From Priapulus caudatus (Eukaryota; Priapulida; Priapulimorpha; Priapulimorphida; Priapulidae), in assembly GCF_000485595.1 (NCBI RefSeq), contig NW_014577077.1:690852-754851 (forward strand): a stretch of DNA of 64,000 bases, read 5' to 3'. Below, piece after piece: positions 1-13,171 of the stretch. Under the pieces are notes generated by a model. That model worked only from the letters and a program-made list of their open reading frames with translations. It had not been told where the DNA came from and made no database searches. Position 1 is the first letter of the stretch, and every line of letters starts with the position of its first letter. The translations under genes and the position numbers were made by a program.

Positions 1-482
1 AACAATCTGGGCATTCGCAGGAGCTCCTCTGAGGCAGATATTATCTGCCCGGTCAGCTTCAGGCTTAATTTTCTATCCTGTATGGGTACGAATGCAGATC
101 CTAAATCAAAAATCTCCCTCAAGACATCCCTCGGAATGCCGCAATTGTTGGCTGCGCCAACGTAACGCACTTCTTTGGACTGCAGGCCAACCGAGGTCCT
201 GACTGAGGTCATGTCTCCTCTGTCCGCTTGCACTCCTTTGTCTCCCTGAGTAGTGTGGGAGTATTCCCCTTTGCATTGAGCGTTCTTTGACAGGTCCCGA
301 TGCACCGTGAACTTCTGTACCCATCTTAGAATGAGTCCTTTGTTTGGATAGGTTGCGGCCAATTGAATTCCCTTTGCAACGTGCTGTACAGTTTTGAACG
401 ATTTGGTCGAAAAGTACGTTTCCACGGACCATGATTTCTGTCGAGGAGTCCAAAGGCATCTTGAAAAACTCTTGATTCTAAT
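1..482 (-). pseudogene. Fragment resembling a DUF4817-type helix-turn-helix transposon protein (partial)
   Basis: On the minus strand one frame is open from a stop at 485-483 to the left edge (about 160 codons) without an early ATG, so it is an internal or 5'-truncated piece running out of the window. Its reading looks like the helix-turn-helix repeats in mariner/Tc-like invertebrate proteins labelled DUF4817: a start like TPRQKSWSVETYFSTKSF, then a W-V-x-K-F helix, then a second helix ending GIPRDVLREIF. I inferred this from pattern memory only. A different frame has an ATG and 117 codons but a less protein-like composition. The start of the fragment (about 412-482) recurs at 5687-5760 with a one-base change that shifts the frame, so the copies are not both functional. 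It may be a transposon relic or an exon of an unidentified gene. Confidence 0.4.
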
Positions 483-587
483 CTAATTGGCAACTATTCA
501 CCTCGTTAAATCTGAAAAATGAAGGGTTACATCAATATCAAAAAAGTTATTAACACTTGTTTTGGTTGCATTTTTTTTGGGGTCACC

Positions 588-842
588 GCTGTACATTCGG
601 TTTTGCTGGCCAACAGAATAGATAATCGTGTCATACGCTTTTAGTCCTGTATCTCCGGATTCGGGCGGTGACGAGGAAACAATTTCGCACGCATGCTAGG
701 CGAATGTACAGTGTGTACGATTTGAGCTCAAGTTGTTGAGTTTACGGCTAGTAAATTGTAGGTATCTAAGGGCTAGTAAATGACGAATTTCCCTGTTTAT
801 TGAAGTCACACTCCTTCCGCTATTATCTACTTCTGATAACTT
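588..842 (+). mobile_element. Half of a foldback MITE (right arm only)
   Basis: Matches the right arm of the complete foldback element at 43528-44106: it starts near TGTACATTCGG, passes TCTCCGGATT, and ends CTATTATCTACTTCTGAT. The left arm is missing, so this is a solo arm left by deletion or rearrangement. The same solo arm occurs at 5869-6205. Confidence 0.6.
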
Positions 843-969
843 GTATTATCATCATCATTAATTAATATGTATTATTAAATTTAGTATTTTATATTATTCA
901 TTATTATTTTGCTGACACTTTCTAATTTCTCTTTCAACTTGATGACTGACAGGCTGAATTATAACTTTT

Positions 970-1238
970 CAGGGCCGTAGGCTGGTAAATACCTAAGGGA
1001 GGTAGTGCGGTTCCATGATTTCAATGAGCGGGCTGAGAAACAGGTGGGCCGGTCTGGGGTAAGATTTTGAAATGTAGATCACATGAGATGGTATTTGAGG
1101 CAGCTTTTGAGTACTATGTACAGCCTTCATTCTGACTACGACAATTCTCATTTAGTGAGAACACGTAATATTTTTTTTAAATTTGCTCAAAAATCTAGCC
1201 GGGGCAGCTGCCCCCTTGCCCCGCAAGCTACGGCCCTG
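970..1238. mobile_element. Short hAT-like MITE, terminal repeat CAGGGCCGTAG
   Basis: About 270 bp bounded by CAGGGCCGTAG on the left and CTACGGCCCTG on the right, with no coding capacity. Flanks share ACTTTT, which may be the remains of a target duplication. CAGGG/CCCTG ends suggest the hAT superfamily. Copy 2 is at 6330-6601. Confidence 0.6.
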
Positions 1239-4133
1239 ACTTTTAACCAAAACCTTGTAATTTTTAATACTCTATACTTTATAATAGTAAACAGAGCGTT
1301 CCAGTGTCCATCTGACATAAACTTCACAAAAGTGACAAAAACCCTAGATTATAATGCACCAGCAAGATTAGGGAGTATAAAGAATGAGTATATAAGCAAT
1401 GAAAAAGGGTTGGAGAAGTCGGAGGCAAGTGCGAGTTCGGACGTTTTTTATGCCAAGTGCCGCCCAATCACGAGCAACAAGCCAATCAGCGGTAGTGTCC
1501 TCCACCATAGGGGGCCAGAGCCACGCTTTTTAGGCGCCATGCTGCGCGGCTTTATATTACATCCCAAAAATGCCGTATCCGCGTCGCCCCCCGTGTGCTA
1601 CGGCCGTCAAATGGCTTCGTAACGTTTGCCGCCTCCGCCGTCTATAACCTTAAGACCCCCTTTGAACATATCGTGAGAGAGGTTGCGCTTAGCAAGAGAA
1701 AAATGCCAACTTAGACTGCATATAATCGATCAGTGTAAACCAGCCCTCTAAGCCACTTGCTGGATGCCTAGGTGTATATGTAGGCCACTCGCTGTTACGT
1801 ACGTACTTGTGTTACATTTCAATTATCAGCACGGCGAGCGATTTTCTCTTCGGCGCAATCGCCTCCCGCTTATTGTTCTTACCTGAAGCGATTTTAGAGC
1901 TTACCAGAGCGAAATCGCCTCGTCGCTCCCCGTGCTATTTTTTCCCTTGGCGTTGGGCGGGGCCGGGTGCATTGACTGGTGCATAATGCCGCAATGCGCG
2001 CTGATAGAAATAATTTTAAATAGCATTCAGACGCCGGCTTTACAATCAAATATTGCCATTACTAATGCAAAGGCGCCCCTCACCAAAAATTGAAACCCTG
2101 GAGAAGTGAATAAAATTACACACATTCGTTTCTCTGAGCAAGAATTTAAAGCCGCGACAGTAGCCGCTAGGGATTTTTACTGCCATACAAACTGCCACTT
2201 ACTGCTATAACAAATCGTCTATACCAGGGCGTCCTCCAACCCTGTGAACTCAAATGCCGCGAATGCCAACAATTTAATGCGACAGCGGGCGGCGGGGCGC
2301 GGCTGTAATTAACCCTTGGCTGCCGCAGGCAGGCCCTGCGTGCTCGTAGCGCATGCCATGTTCTAGGGGGGTGTTGGGGGCATGCCCCCCAGAAAAATTT
2401 TTGAAAATAATTTAACGCCATTTTCCTGCAAATCTGAGGCATACTTGCTCGGGCCAAATTATTTTCATGTCTGATTGCCACACAATCTCAACCCCTTAGG
2501 AACTTAACCCTACATAGTTAGGCATTCAAAAACAGTTTTCATAACTTTCAATGAGCATACACAATTAGGTACTATAGCTAATAATACATGTTATTAAAAC
2601 ACAGGGTTAGAATTGCCAATTTCCTACAATTTCACGTGTTTCTTGCTATGTTGTGCAACCATACTTTTTGGCCTATTTTGCTGCAGTCTGGAACCATTTT
2701 CTTGAAGAGTTCATTTGCATGGTCTGCTGGCCCTCAAAGGCACATATGCCCTGCTTCAATTAAATAATTCGCTTAAATCTCACCTTCTGCGTGAAGGCCA
2801 GACAATTCTCTATCTGCCTGCAAAGAAGCTTGATATATTGGGCTGTAGATTCCTCTGCAACCCGCATAAGCACTTCTGCTGCTTGAGAGAACACGATATA
2901 TGCTTTGGCAGTTCACCCACCTTCCTCCGTGCCCCACTTGAAAGTCTGTCTTGCATACCATGCAATAGCCATTGAATAAAGCCCACTTGATACTGGGGCG
3001 TGGCGCTTTCGACTTCACACAGTACAGGCCCACATCTGTGGTATATTCGCTTCCTGACATTTCTGTAAAAGTCGCGGTTTTTTGGATGGCAATGGCAATT
3101 GGACGCCCATTCTCCCACGTGTTAAAATCTGATTAGCAGACCAAACTAGCGCCGCGACACCTTTTGCAGCACAGCGCCGGTCTGAAAAACTAGTGCTGCT
3201 TCCATTTACCGTACATAAGCCAGATACAAAATGGCATAGCAAAAACACATTATAACCACTTGAGCGATGGTAGCGGTGGGGTGCAAAACTAATTGCGCAG
3301 AGCGTGCATTTCCAAGAAACGACTTCGCGCAAGTGGGACGGGCTATAAATAAACTCGGTGGCCAGTGCCAGGCACTGCGCCGCCTGAAAAAAAAAACAAT
3401 TGTGCTCAAGCGAACAAGATGCGAAACAATCAGCTGCCAAATTATCATACAGCTGCAACTGAACATGAGGAATTATAAACCTTGCCGCGCTGCCCGCCGG
3501 AGTGCAGCGAAATTAAGCCTAGAAATTCGTAATAATTCCGCCAGAATGCAGAATGGTTTGGCAGACCCTTGCTATAGCCACACGTATTTGTTACCATGAT
3601 ACCTTAATTTTAATTTGTTACAATTCAATTTACACATCAACGCTACGCAATTTGCAACGCGCGACATGGACACCCCGCGACCGTGCTGCCCCCACCGAAA
3701 AAGCTTGCCGTATTTGACAATTTATTATGCGCACGAGGCCCTAATCACAAAAGCTGCATTTTATATTCTATAACCTAAATAGCCACCCTATTTAAGTCTG
3801 AAACGATATTCATTTTACGGCAAATTTATCCATATTATAACTGAAACTATATATGTCGTTTATAAGTATTACAATCAGTTTTGCTTTTAAATAAATAAAT
3901 AAGCAAACTACCCTCGCGCTCATGCTAGCCCTTGCGCTGGAAAAGTTGGTGTTTGCGCCAACTTATCAGATCGTGCGCTCTTGAGTGGCGCCCACCGTTC
4001 AGTTGTAATCAAACTGTAAGTCGTTAGTTTTAAAACATTTTTTTAAATATTTTCTAATGGTGCATTTGAACATGAAACTTTTTTACTGCTAGCATAATTA
4101 TAACCTAAATTAGCTGAAAATAACCTTTAGAAC

Positions 4134-5147
4134 TAGCAGTACGTAGATACAGCCTAAAACGTACGACACGATTCTCCATTCTCTGGCCATTAATCCAACG
4201 CCCATTGCGCGCCTATAATTCAGACAAAAGGCAGCAACCTGGCTGTGTTTGCTCTCTCGGATAGCTGAATGTGGCGTTGTGGCTCGCAGGGAGATTGGAG
4301 ATCGATGCAACACTCGATGAGCTAATCATTTGGTTGGCGTGCGTGCGTGAAGGCATGCCAGCTATGTACAAAGGTGGCCTGTGTAGCTGTGTACCGGGTC
4401 AAAGGTGGCCTGTGTAGCTGTGTACCGGGTCAAAGGTTATCTCGCCGAGTGTTGATGCCTAATCTCCCAGCGAGCCACATGCCTCGCTCAGTTAGCAATA
4501 GCGCGTTAGGTAGCTGCCTTTTGTTGGAATTATAGGCGCGCAATGGGTTGGATTGATGGCCAGAGAATGGAGAATCGTGTCGTACGTTTTAGGCTGTATC
4601 TACGGATTGCGGGTGTCTACGAGGAAACGATTTCGTACGATGATGGGCGAATGTACTGTGTCCGATTTGAGCTCAAGTTGGATGAGTTACGTGTAGTAAA
4701 TCGTAGGTATTGTAAGGCTAGTAAAATTTCCCTTGTTTATTGATGTCACACTCCTTCCTATTATCTACTCCTGATAACATTAACTGCGTGAAAATGTTGT
4801 GCGCACGTAAAACACGAGTGTGTGCGCTGCAGACAGCGGTAAAGCATCGGTAGCAAGTCGATCTTACAATATTTAATGAATTGAAAAAAAAAAAATGTGT
4901 TAAATTTTTTTTTTTAAACTTTTTTTGTTGTTAATTTTGTTTTTTTCCGTTGCTTTTCACTTCCATCCTTTGGAAATCTATAAAAACTGCAATAATGACT
5001 CTCAGAATGATGGTTACAATCGGGTACAAAACAGGACACGCAGTTAATGTTACCAGAGCATATGATTGTGTAGAACCAGTAGGTTCGTTGTCATGCCACC
5101 GTGACGTCATCACTTCGGTACTCTATACCCTTAACGGCAGGGCTCGA
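4134..5147. repeat. Third copy of the centre of block B (foldback MITE plus unique flank)
   Basis: Corresponds to 12226-13171 and 20155-21120. It begins abruptly inside the left arm of the foldback MITE, whose right end is at about 4775, then continues through an A/T-rich tract (4880-4945) to the hAT MITE at 5148. A 30 bp stretch around 4374-4436 is tandemly repeated twice. The abrupt join to block A at about 4134 marks a rearrangement or misassembly breakpoint. Confidence 0.7.
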
Positions 5148-5686
5148 ATTAAGCGACGAGAAGGGCAAGGCATCTTTTTTAGGGCATGTGAGAAATCGCC
5201 TTGAATTTTCTCTAAAATAGAAAGGCACCAAGGCAACTCTCAAAATTTTAGAAGGGCACCAAAGCACTTTTGTAAAATAAAGGGAAACTCATAACAAATT
5301 AGTACATCAACATCGTCTTGCTTTTAATGTACAAAACAATATGCCCCCATGTAAGCTTACACCGTAACACTGACCCCTGTACCCACCTCTGCTAATGGAA
5401 GTACAGTAACAAGAAATTTTACCTGCCCGCTATCAGGAGCAAATAATTATCCGATGCTGTTATTATTCCCTCCTGCGACTATCGGTTTTTAGCTCATCAT
5501 TGCAACTACAGCACGCACGCGCACGTGTTATGTTGATTCGACTAAAAACAAAACTAGGGCAGTAGATTAAAGGGCACCGACGGCAATTACACAAAAGGGC
5601 AAGGCAGGTGACTGCCGTCGGTCGGGTTGGATTTTCAGGGGCAGTACGGCAATTGCCGTCGGTGCCGTCGGTTAATTCGAGCCCTG
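5148..5686. mobile_element. hAT-like MITE, terminal repeat CAGGGCTCGAATTAA (copy 1)
   Basis: Left end CAGGGCTCGAATTAA and right end TTAATTCGAGCCCTG are inverted repeats. There is no coding sequence; the body is rich in AAGGGCA and GCCGTCGG motifs. The left flank (CTTAACGG) equals that of the copies at 13172 and 21121, but the right flank is block A instead of the matching duplication. The right end therefore coincides with a rearrangement breakpoint. Confidence 0.85.
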
Positions 5687-8600
5687 CATCGAAAAGTACG
5701 TTTCCACGGACCATGATTTCTGTCGAAGAGTCCAAGGCATCTTGAAAAACTCTTGATTCTAATCTAATTGGCAACTATTCACCTCGTTAAATCTGAAAAA
5801 TGAAAGGGTTAACATCAATATCAAAAAAGTTATTAACACTTGTTTTGGTTGCATTTTTTTTGGGTCACCCTGTACATTCGGTTTGCTGGCAACAGAATAG
5901 ATAATCGTGTCATACGTTTTAGTCTGTATCTCCGGATTGCGGGTGTACGAGGAAACAATTTCGCACGATGCTAGGCGAATGTACAGTGTGTACGATTTGA
6001 GCTCAAGTTGGTTGAGTTACGCGTAGTAAATTGTAGGTATTCTAAGGCTAGTAAATGACGAATTTCCCTTGTTTATTGAAGTCACACTCCTTCCCTATTA
6101 GTATTATCTACTTCTAAATCGTAGGTATTCTAAGGCTAGTAAATGACGAATTTCCCTTGTTTATTGAAGTCACACTCCTTCCCTATTATCTACTTCTGAT
6201 AACTTGTATTATCATCATCATTATTAATATTATTATTAAATTTAGTATTTTATATTATCATTATTATTTTGCTGACACTTTCTAATTTCTCCTTCAAACT
6301 TGATGACTGACAGGCTGAATTATAACTTTCAGGGCCGTAGGCTGGGTAAATACCTAAGGGAGGTAGTGGCGGTTCCATGATTTCAATGAGGGGCTGAGAA
6401 ACAGGTGGGGGGTCTGGGGTAAGATTTTGAAAATGTAGATCACATGAGATGGTATTTGAGGCACTTTTGAGTACTTGTACAGCCTTCATTCTGACTACGA
6501 CAATTCTCATTTAGTAGAACACGTAATTTTTTTTTTTAATTTTGCTCAAAAATCTAGCGGGGGCAGCTGCCCCCTTGCCCCCCGCAAGCTTGACGGCCCT
6601 GACTTTTAACCAAAACCTTTGTAATTTTTAATACTCTATACTTTATAATAGTACAACACAATGGTTCCATGTCCATCTGACATAAATTCACAAAAGTGAC
6701 AAAACCATTATAATGCACCAGCAAATTAGGGAGTATAAAGAAGGTATATAAGCATGAAAAGTGGAAAGTCGGAGCAGGCGAGTTGGACGTTTTTTTGCCA
6801 AGTGGCCAATCAGAGAACAGCAATCAGGGGTGTGTCCCTCCACCATAGGGGGAGAGCACGTTTAGGCGCCATGCTGGCGGCTTGTTATATACATGCAAAA
6901 ATGCGTATCCGCGTCGCCCCGTGTGCTACGGGTCAAATGTTGTAACGTTTGCCGCCTCGCGGTCTATAACTTAAGAGCTTTGAACATATCTAGAGAGGTT
7001 GGTAGAAAGAAGAAAAACGCCAACTTGACTGCATATAATCGTCAGTGTAAACCCAGCTTAAGCCACTGCTGGATGCTAGGTGTATATGTAGCACTCGCTG
7101 TACGTACGTACTTGTGTACATTTCAATTATCAGGCCACGGGAGCGATTTTCTCTCGGGCAAACGCTCCCGTTATTGTTCTTACCTGAGCGATTTTAGAGC
7201 TTACCAGAGCGAAATCGCTCGTCGCTCCCGTGTATTTTTTTCCCTGGGTTGGGGGGCCGGGTGATTGACTGGTGCATAATGCGGATGGGCGCTTGATAGA
7301 AATAATTTTAAATAGCATTCAGACGCGGCTTTACAATAAATATTGCATTACTAATGCAAGGGCGCACCAAAAATGAACCCTGGAGAAGTGAATAAAATTA
7401 CACACATTCGTTTCTCTTGAGAAGAATTTAAAGGGACAGTAGCCGCTAGGATTTTACTGCATACAACTGTACTTACTGTATAACAAATCGTCTATACCAG
7501 GGTCTCCAACCCTGTGAACTCCAAATGCGGAATGAAATTGATGGACAGCGGGGGGGGGGGGTGTAATTAACCTTGGCTGCCGCAGGCAGGCCCTGCGTGT
7601 CGTAGGCATGCCAGTTCTAGGGGGGTGTGGGGGCATGCCCCCCCAGAAAATTTTGAAATATTTAAGCCATTTTCCTGCAATCTGAGGCATACTGTGGGCC
7701 ATATTCTCATGTCTGATGACACTATCTCAACCCTAGACTTAACCCTACAAGTTAGGATTCAAAACACTTTTTATGACTTTTCAGAGAGCGTACACAGAAT
7801 TAGGTTACTATAGTAATAATACATGTATTAAAACACAGGTAAGAATTGCAATTTCTCACAATTTCACGTGTTTTTGTATGTTTGCAACCATACTTTTTGG
7901 CTATTTGTGAGTCTGGAAACATTTTCTTGAAGAGTTCATTTGCATGGTCTGCTGCCCTCAAAGGCACATTGTGTTCAATTAAATAATTCGTAAATCTCAC
8001 TTCTGCGTGAAGGCAGACAATTCTCTATCTGCTGCAAAGAAGCTTGATATATTGGGTGTAGATTCCTCTGCACCCGCATAGCACTTCTGCTGTTGAGAGA
8101 CTATATATGCCTTTGGCAGTCACCCCTTCCTCCGTGCCCCACTTGAAAGTCTGTCTTGCATACCATGCAATAGCCATGATTAAAGCACTGAGTTTCGACT
8201 TCACAAGTACAGGCCACATCTGTGTATATTCGTTCCTGAATTTCTGTAAAAGTCGGGTTTTTTGGATGGCAATGGCAATTGGACGCCATTCTCCCCACGT
8301 GTTAATCTGATTAGCAGACAAACTACGCGACACCTTGCAGACAGCGCCTGTCTGACTAGGCTGTTCCATTTACCGTACATGCCAGATACAAAATGCATAG
8401 AAACACATTATAACACTGAGCGATGGTAGGGTGGGTGCAAAACTAATGGCAGAGCGTGCATTTCCAAGAAACGACTCGCGCAGTGACGGCTATTAATAAA
8501 CTCGTGGCCAGTGCCAGGCACGGCTGTAAAAAAAAACAATTGTGTCAAGCGACATGGCGAACAATCAGTGCAAATTTCATACAGTGCAACTGAAATGAGG

Positions 8601-9186
8601 AATAAACCTTGCCGCTGCGGAGTGCGGAAATTAAGCCTAGAAATCGTAATAATTCCGCAGAATGCAGAATGGTTGGAGACCCTGCTATACCCACACGTAT
8701 TTGTTACCAGATACCTAATTTAATTGTTACAATTAATTACACATCAACGCTACGAAATTTGAACGGCGACATGACACCGCGACCGTGCTGCCACCCGAAA
8801 AAGTGGCGTATTTGACAATTTATTATGCGACGAGGGCTAATCACAAAAGTGCGATTATAATTTTATAAACTAAATGCTATTTAACTGTAACGATATTTTA
8901 GGGCAAATTTATCCATATTATAACTGAAACTTATATTATGTCGTTTATATAGATATTACATCATTTTGCTTTTAAATAAATAAATAAGAAACCCTCGGTC
9001 TGTAGCCCTTGGCTGGAAAGTGGTTTTGCGCAACTTATCAGATCGTGCGCTTTGAGTGGCGCGCCACCGTCATTGTAATCAAACTGTAGTCGTTAGTTTT
9101 AAAACATTTTTTTTTAATATTTCTAATGGTGATTGAACCATGAAATTTTTATGTAGCATAATTATACCAAATTAGCTGAAATAACA
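5687..9186 (+). repeat. Segmental repeat block A, copy 2
   Basis: Second copy of 412-4133, starting immediately after the right end of a hAT MITE. It contains the same solo foldback arm (5869-6205, with an extra local duplication of about 80 bp at 6105-6200), the CAGGGCCGTAG MITE (6330-6601), and a small inverted-repeat element (about 7134-7235, ends CACGGGAGCGA and TCGCTCCCGTG). It is about 220 bp shorter than copy 1, mostly from scattered single-base deletions. No supported gene. Confidence 0.85.
6330..6601. mobile_element. Short hAT-like MITE, terminal repeat CAGGGCCGTAG (copy 2)
   Basis: Copy of the element at 970-1238 within block A copy 2. Its right terminal repeat reads GACGGCCCTG and is slightly degraded. 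Confidence 0.55.
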
Positions 9187-10929
9187 CCTAGAACCTAGAG
9201 TAAACTCTCCCTTTAAATGCATTCAATGTACAAGTGGCAGCTAAAATTGGTACCATCGTACTAATCGTACTAAAAATGACCTACTATGCTACAAATGACC
9301 TACTACGGTACCGATGGTACTATCGCTACCCTGCGAACCCTGCCAAACAGGTGTCATAGCGCGAAGTGCCTAATGTTTGCTTTCATCAGCCGTAAACGTT
9401 TGCAACTTGACGATGGAAATGACTAAAACCATGTTGATGTTCGAAGCTATAACTACATAATAAGAGTATCGATACAAAGTAAGTGTGAGGCAGATGGATG
9501 TACAATGCTAGTTTCTGCATCATTATCCACCGCACAAGTGTAGCGGAGGTATTGTTTTTGGCTCGTTTGTATGTGTGTGTGTGGTGATTCGCACTCCCCG
9601 AGTGCTTCCTTCTAGTTTTTTATTGGGTTCATGTAATAAATCATAGGTAAATTAGGGCATGGAAGTGTGAATTTCTTGTGGTTTGAGCGAGTCATACTTA
9701 CGGACTGTCCAGTATAAAAGTAGAAATATTTGGCCCAAGGATTGAGACATGGGTACCAATAAACACGATGTGCCTAAACCTAACCCTTATTCTACCCTAA
9801 TTCTAACCCTAACTATTATATTGATATAAATATTAATATTTATATTGATGTAAATGACATTGTGTTTTATTGGGACCCATGTTATCTATCCTTGAACCGA
9901 AGTATTAATTTAATAATATATTACTGGCCAGCAGCAGGGTTGGATCCTGCCGCCACCAATCTGCTGGCCCAGCAGGGTTTGGGATAGCTGTCAACATTAA
10001 CTTACATTGCTATTGGTGCAAAAAGGATCCAGTGGAAGAAGGGCTGCACTCTGGAACACCACTTCACGGACTTGATCGTTTGTTCTCCGAAACGGGTGGT
10101 GTCTGGGGTATCTGAAGTGCCAATCTGTTTGGCCGCCGGGACCTGAGCCTGAACTGGGCCTGTGGCGTTTGCACTTCTATGAACTCCAATAGCCATGTTA
10201 CGCTATATTTACTACAAATACATTATGAAACAGATATACGGCGTACTCGTCGATTAAAATATGTTCATAGTAAGGATAGCATAGGCGTAGAAGATTAGAA
10301 AACGACAAAATTAAACGCCAAATACTTTCAGCCGCCTGTACTTGTTTCAAGTGGGGGCGCCTTCGCAGCAAAAACGTGTCGTTAATAATCTCTGGCATAT
10401 ACTGGAAGTAAATTAAAACAAAATAATTGTCACAACAAATACAACAGGTTTGTATTTACTATTATTATTATTTAATATTTTAAAATAAAATATTATAAAG
10501 CTTTAATCTTTATTGATCAAATAATAATAAGCATGTTGTTATAGTGATATCTATGATGATAAGTATAGTGCCCGGACGTGGTATTTTTTGCGACACTGTC
10601 ATGGCGCGGGTAAAACGAAAGTTTTATTACTGTAGTACTAGTGTAGTACCAGGAGTAAGATAATAAGGATCTATATTATCTTACTCCTGCTAGTAGTAGT
10701 ACTCCTTCTTACGACTTTAGTAATAGTTTGAGAGCCACCTAATGACTTATACTTAAATGTGTTATCATATAGGCAGTGGCTACGGTAGCCGTATCTAATG
10801 TCTCGAGGTACTGGGTACGGGAGTCATTCGCTTAACGAGACAAAATGACGGCGGTGGCGCGCAGATTTCGAAATAAACGCCTTGGGAAATAAAGTCACGA
10901 TTTGAAAGTTTAGAGTATGGGCTAGAACT

Positions 10930-11030
10930 CTAACCCTAAACCTAACCCTAACCATAACCCTAAACCTAACCTAACCCTAACCCTAACCTAACAGCCTAAC
11001 CCTAATATAACCCTAACCTAAACCTAACCC
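10930..11030. repeat. Interstitial telomeric-like tract (CCCTAA)n, imperfect
   Basis: Imperfect CCCTAA/CCTAAA repeats, the animal telomere motif TTAGGG read on the other strand. Similar but more regular in copy 2 (18829-18950). Shorter CCCTAA runs occur at about 9776-9815 and 17670-17712. It is embedded in non-telomeric DNA on both sides, so it is interstitial. Confidence 0.8.
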
Positions 11031-11696
11031 CAAAAAAGGGGCTCAACGACGGATCGGCTACCGTACTCTAGCCACTGCGTATAAGGCAACATTATTAACA
11101 CCAGTTGTCATACATGTTAATATTATATATTATTGTAATTTGTATTAATTTAGGTGGCTTATCAAATATTAGTATTACTAAAGAAGGGAGTACTAAACCA
11201 GTACACATTTGTGCTTGATTTGTGCATATATATGTGCTATGTGCATATGTGCATTAGGCCAAGGAGCTAAAAACATGTTATATTTAGCTCTTGCATTAGG
11301 CTAGGCCTATCACAACCGGCATTAGCCAGCTAACTACACCGTAGCACGGAGTAAAGAAGGAGTGCATTGCCATTACTCATGAATTAGTAATACAGTGGCT
11401 GAATACAGCACTGCTGCTGATGGGTACTGTAGTGTAGTCTGTACTGTTCAGATTGTATTACAATACATTATACTACAAATACATCGTATTACTAATGCAT
11501 TACTAGTAATACAACTAATACTGAATTAGTACTTGATGTAATTTACATCAGTCTTGACAATGTATGTTTGTGTTTCTGTACACTGGCACCTGGCAGCAGG
11601 ATCAAGTTCGCCACCACAGTATTATGAGTGATATGAGTTCTGAGTGATATGTGTGTTATGAGTGATATGATGTGATATGAGTGATATGGTATTATG

Positions 11697-11875
11697 AGTT
11701 CCCATTCCCTTCTCCTTCTCTCTTCTCCCCTCTCCTTCTCCACCAGCTTCTACCCTCCTCTTTCTCAACACCTTCTCCCTTCCCCTTCCTCCTTCTCCCG
11801 CTTCTCCCCTCCTCCTTCTCCACACCTTCTCCTTCTCCCCTTCCTCCTCCTTCACCATCTTCTTCACAGCTGGAA
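11697..11875. repeat. CT-rich low-complexity tract
   Basis: Pyrimidine-rich CTTCTCC-type repeats; copy 2 at 19618-19790. Open frames across it on either strand are composition artefacts. Confidence 0.85.
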
Positions 11876-12048
11876 GTGACGTCACGAACACGCGATTAAC
11901 TCTGATTGGTATAACACAAACACGTGATAAAATATGCGAATTTATCTCTGTACCGCCTGAATATAGACAAACCCTATAGAGTACGAAGATGTGAGTCACG
12001 TTGGCAAGAAAAGTACGGGCTGGTTTACACAAGCCACTGGCTCATAAC

Positions 12049-12815
12049 ATCAGGAGTAGATAATAGGGAGGAGTGTGAATCAATAAACAGAAATTCGTCA
12101 TTTATCTAGCCTTATAATACTACGATTTACTACGCGTAACTCATCCAACTTGAGCTCAAATCGGACACAAAGTACATTCGCCATCATCGTACGAAATCGT
12201 TTCCTCGTAGACACCGCAATCCGTAGATACAGCCTAAAACGTACGACACGATTCTCCATTCTCTGGCCATTAATCAACGCCATTGCGCGCCTATAATTCA
12301 GACAAAAGGCAGCAACCTGGCTGTGTTTGCTCTCTCACGATAGCTGACATGTGGCGTTGTGGGCTCGCAGGGAGATTGGAGATCGACGCAACACTCGATG
12401 AGCTAATCATTTGTTGGCGTGCGTGCATGAAGGCATGCCAGCTAATGTTACAAGGTGGCCTGTGTAGCTGTGTACGGGTCAAAGGTTATCTCGCGAGTGT
12501 TGATGCCTAATCTCCAGCGAGCCCATGCCTCGCTCAGTTAGGCATAGGCGTTAGGTAGCTGCTTTTGTTGGAATTATAGGCGCGCATGGTTGGATGATGG
12601 CCAGAGAATGGAGAATAGTGTCGTACGTTTTAGGCTTTGTATCTACGGATTGCGGGTGTCTACGAGGAACATTTCGTACGATGATGGCGAATGTAATTGT
12701 GTCCGATTGAGCTCAAGTTGGATGAGTTAACGTGTAGTAAATCGTAGGTAATTGTAAGGCTAGTAAAATTTCCCTTGTTTATTGTGTACACTCCTTCCTA
12801 TTATCTACTCCTGAT
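12049..12815. mobile_element. Foldback MITE, about 770 bp
   Basis: Begins ATCAGGAGTAGATAATAGG and ends with the reverse complement CTATTATCTACTCCTGAT. The arms (about 12049-12290 and 12575-12815) pair with each other. The centre includes TGTGTAGCTGTG repeats and no coding sequence. Related elements: 4134-4775 (truncated), 19983-20762, and a diverged family member at 43528-44106. Confidence 0.8.
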
Positions 12816-13171
12816 AAATTAACTGCGTGAAAATGTTGTGCGCAACGTAAACACGAGTGTGTGCGCTGGACAGCGGTAAAGCATCGGTAGCAAAGTCGAT
12901 CTTACAATATTTAATAAATTGAAAAAAAAAAAATGTTGTTAAATTTTAAAAAAAAAACTTTTTTTGTTGTTAATTTTGTTTTTTTCGTTGCTTTTCACTT
13001 CCATCCTTTGGAAATCTATAAAAACTGCATATGACTCTCAGAATGATGGTTACAATCGGGTACAAAACAGGACGCAGTTAATGTTACAGAGCATATGGAT
13101 TGTGTAGAACCAGTAGGTTCGTTGTCATGCACCGTGACGCTCATCACGTTCGGTACTCTATACCTTAACGG

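Larger units (their letters stand above)
412..4133 (+). repeat. Segmental repeat block A, copy 1
   Basis: This 3.7 kb block recurs at 5687-9186, and its 3' end recurs at 16461-17083. The copies align along their whole length but differ by frequent one-base insertions and deletions. The block holds half of a foldback MITE, a CAGGGCCGTAGC MITE, a small inverted repeat, a G-rich palindromic stretch near 2360-2395, and AT-rich DNA. No convincing exon was seen; short open frames here are not conserved between the copies. Confidence 0.85.

Noticed and set aside
10930-11030. A chromosome end
   Set aside because: The telomeric motif is short, imperfect and flanked by unrelated DNA on both sides.
11543-12032. 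Open frame with GEEGEKEK repeats
   Set aside because: Translation of a CT-rich tract; copy 2 does not keep the frame.
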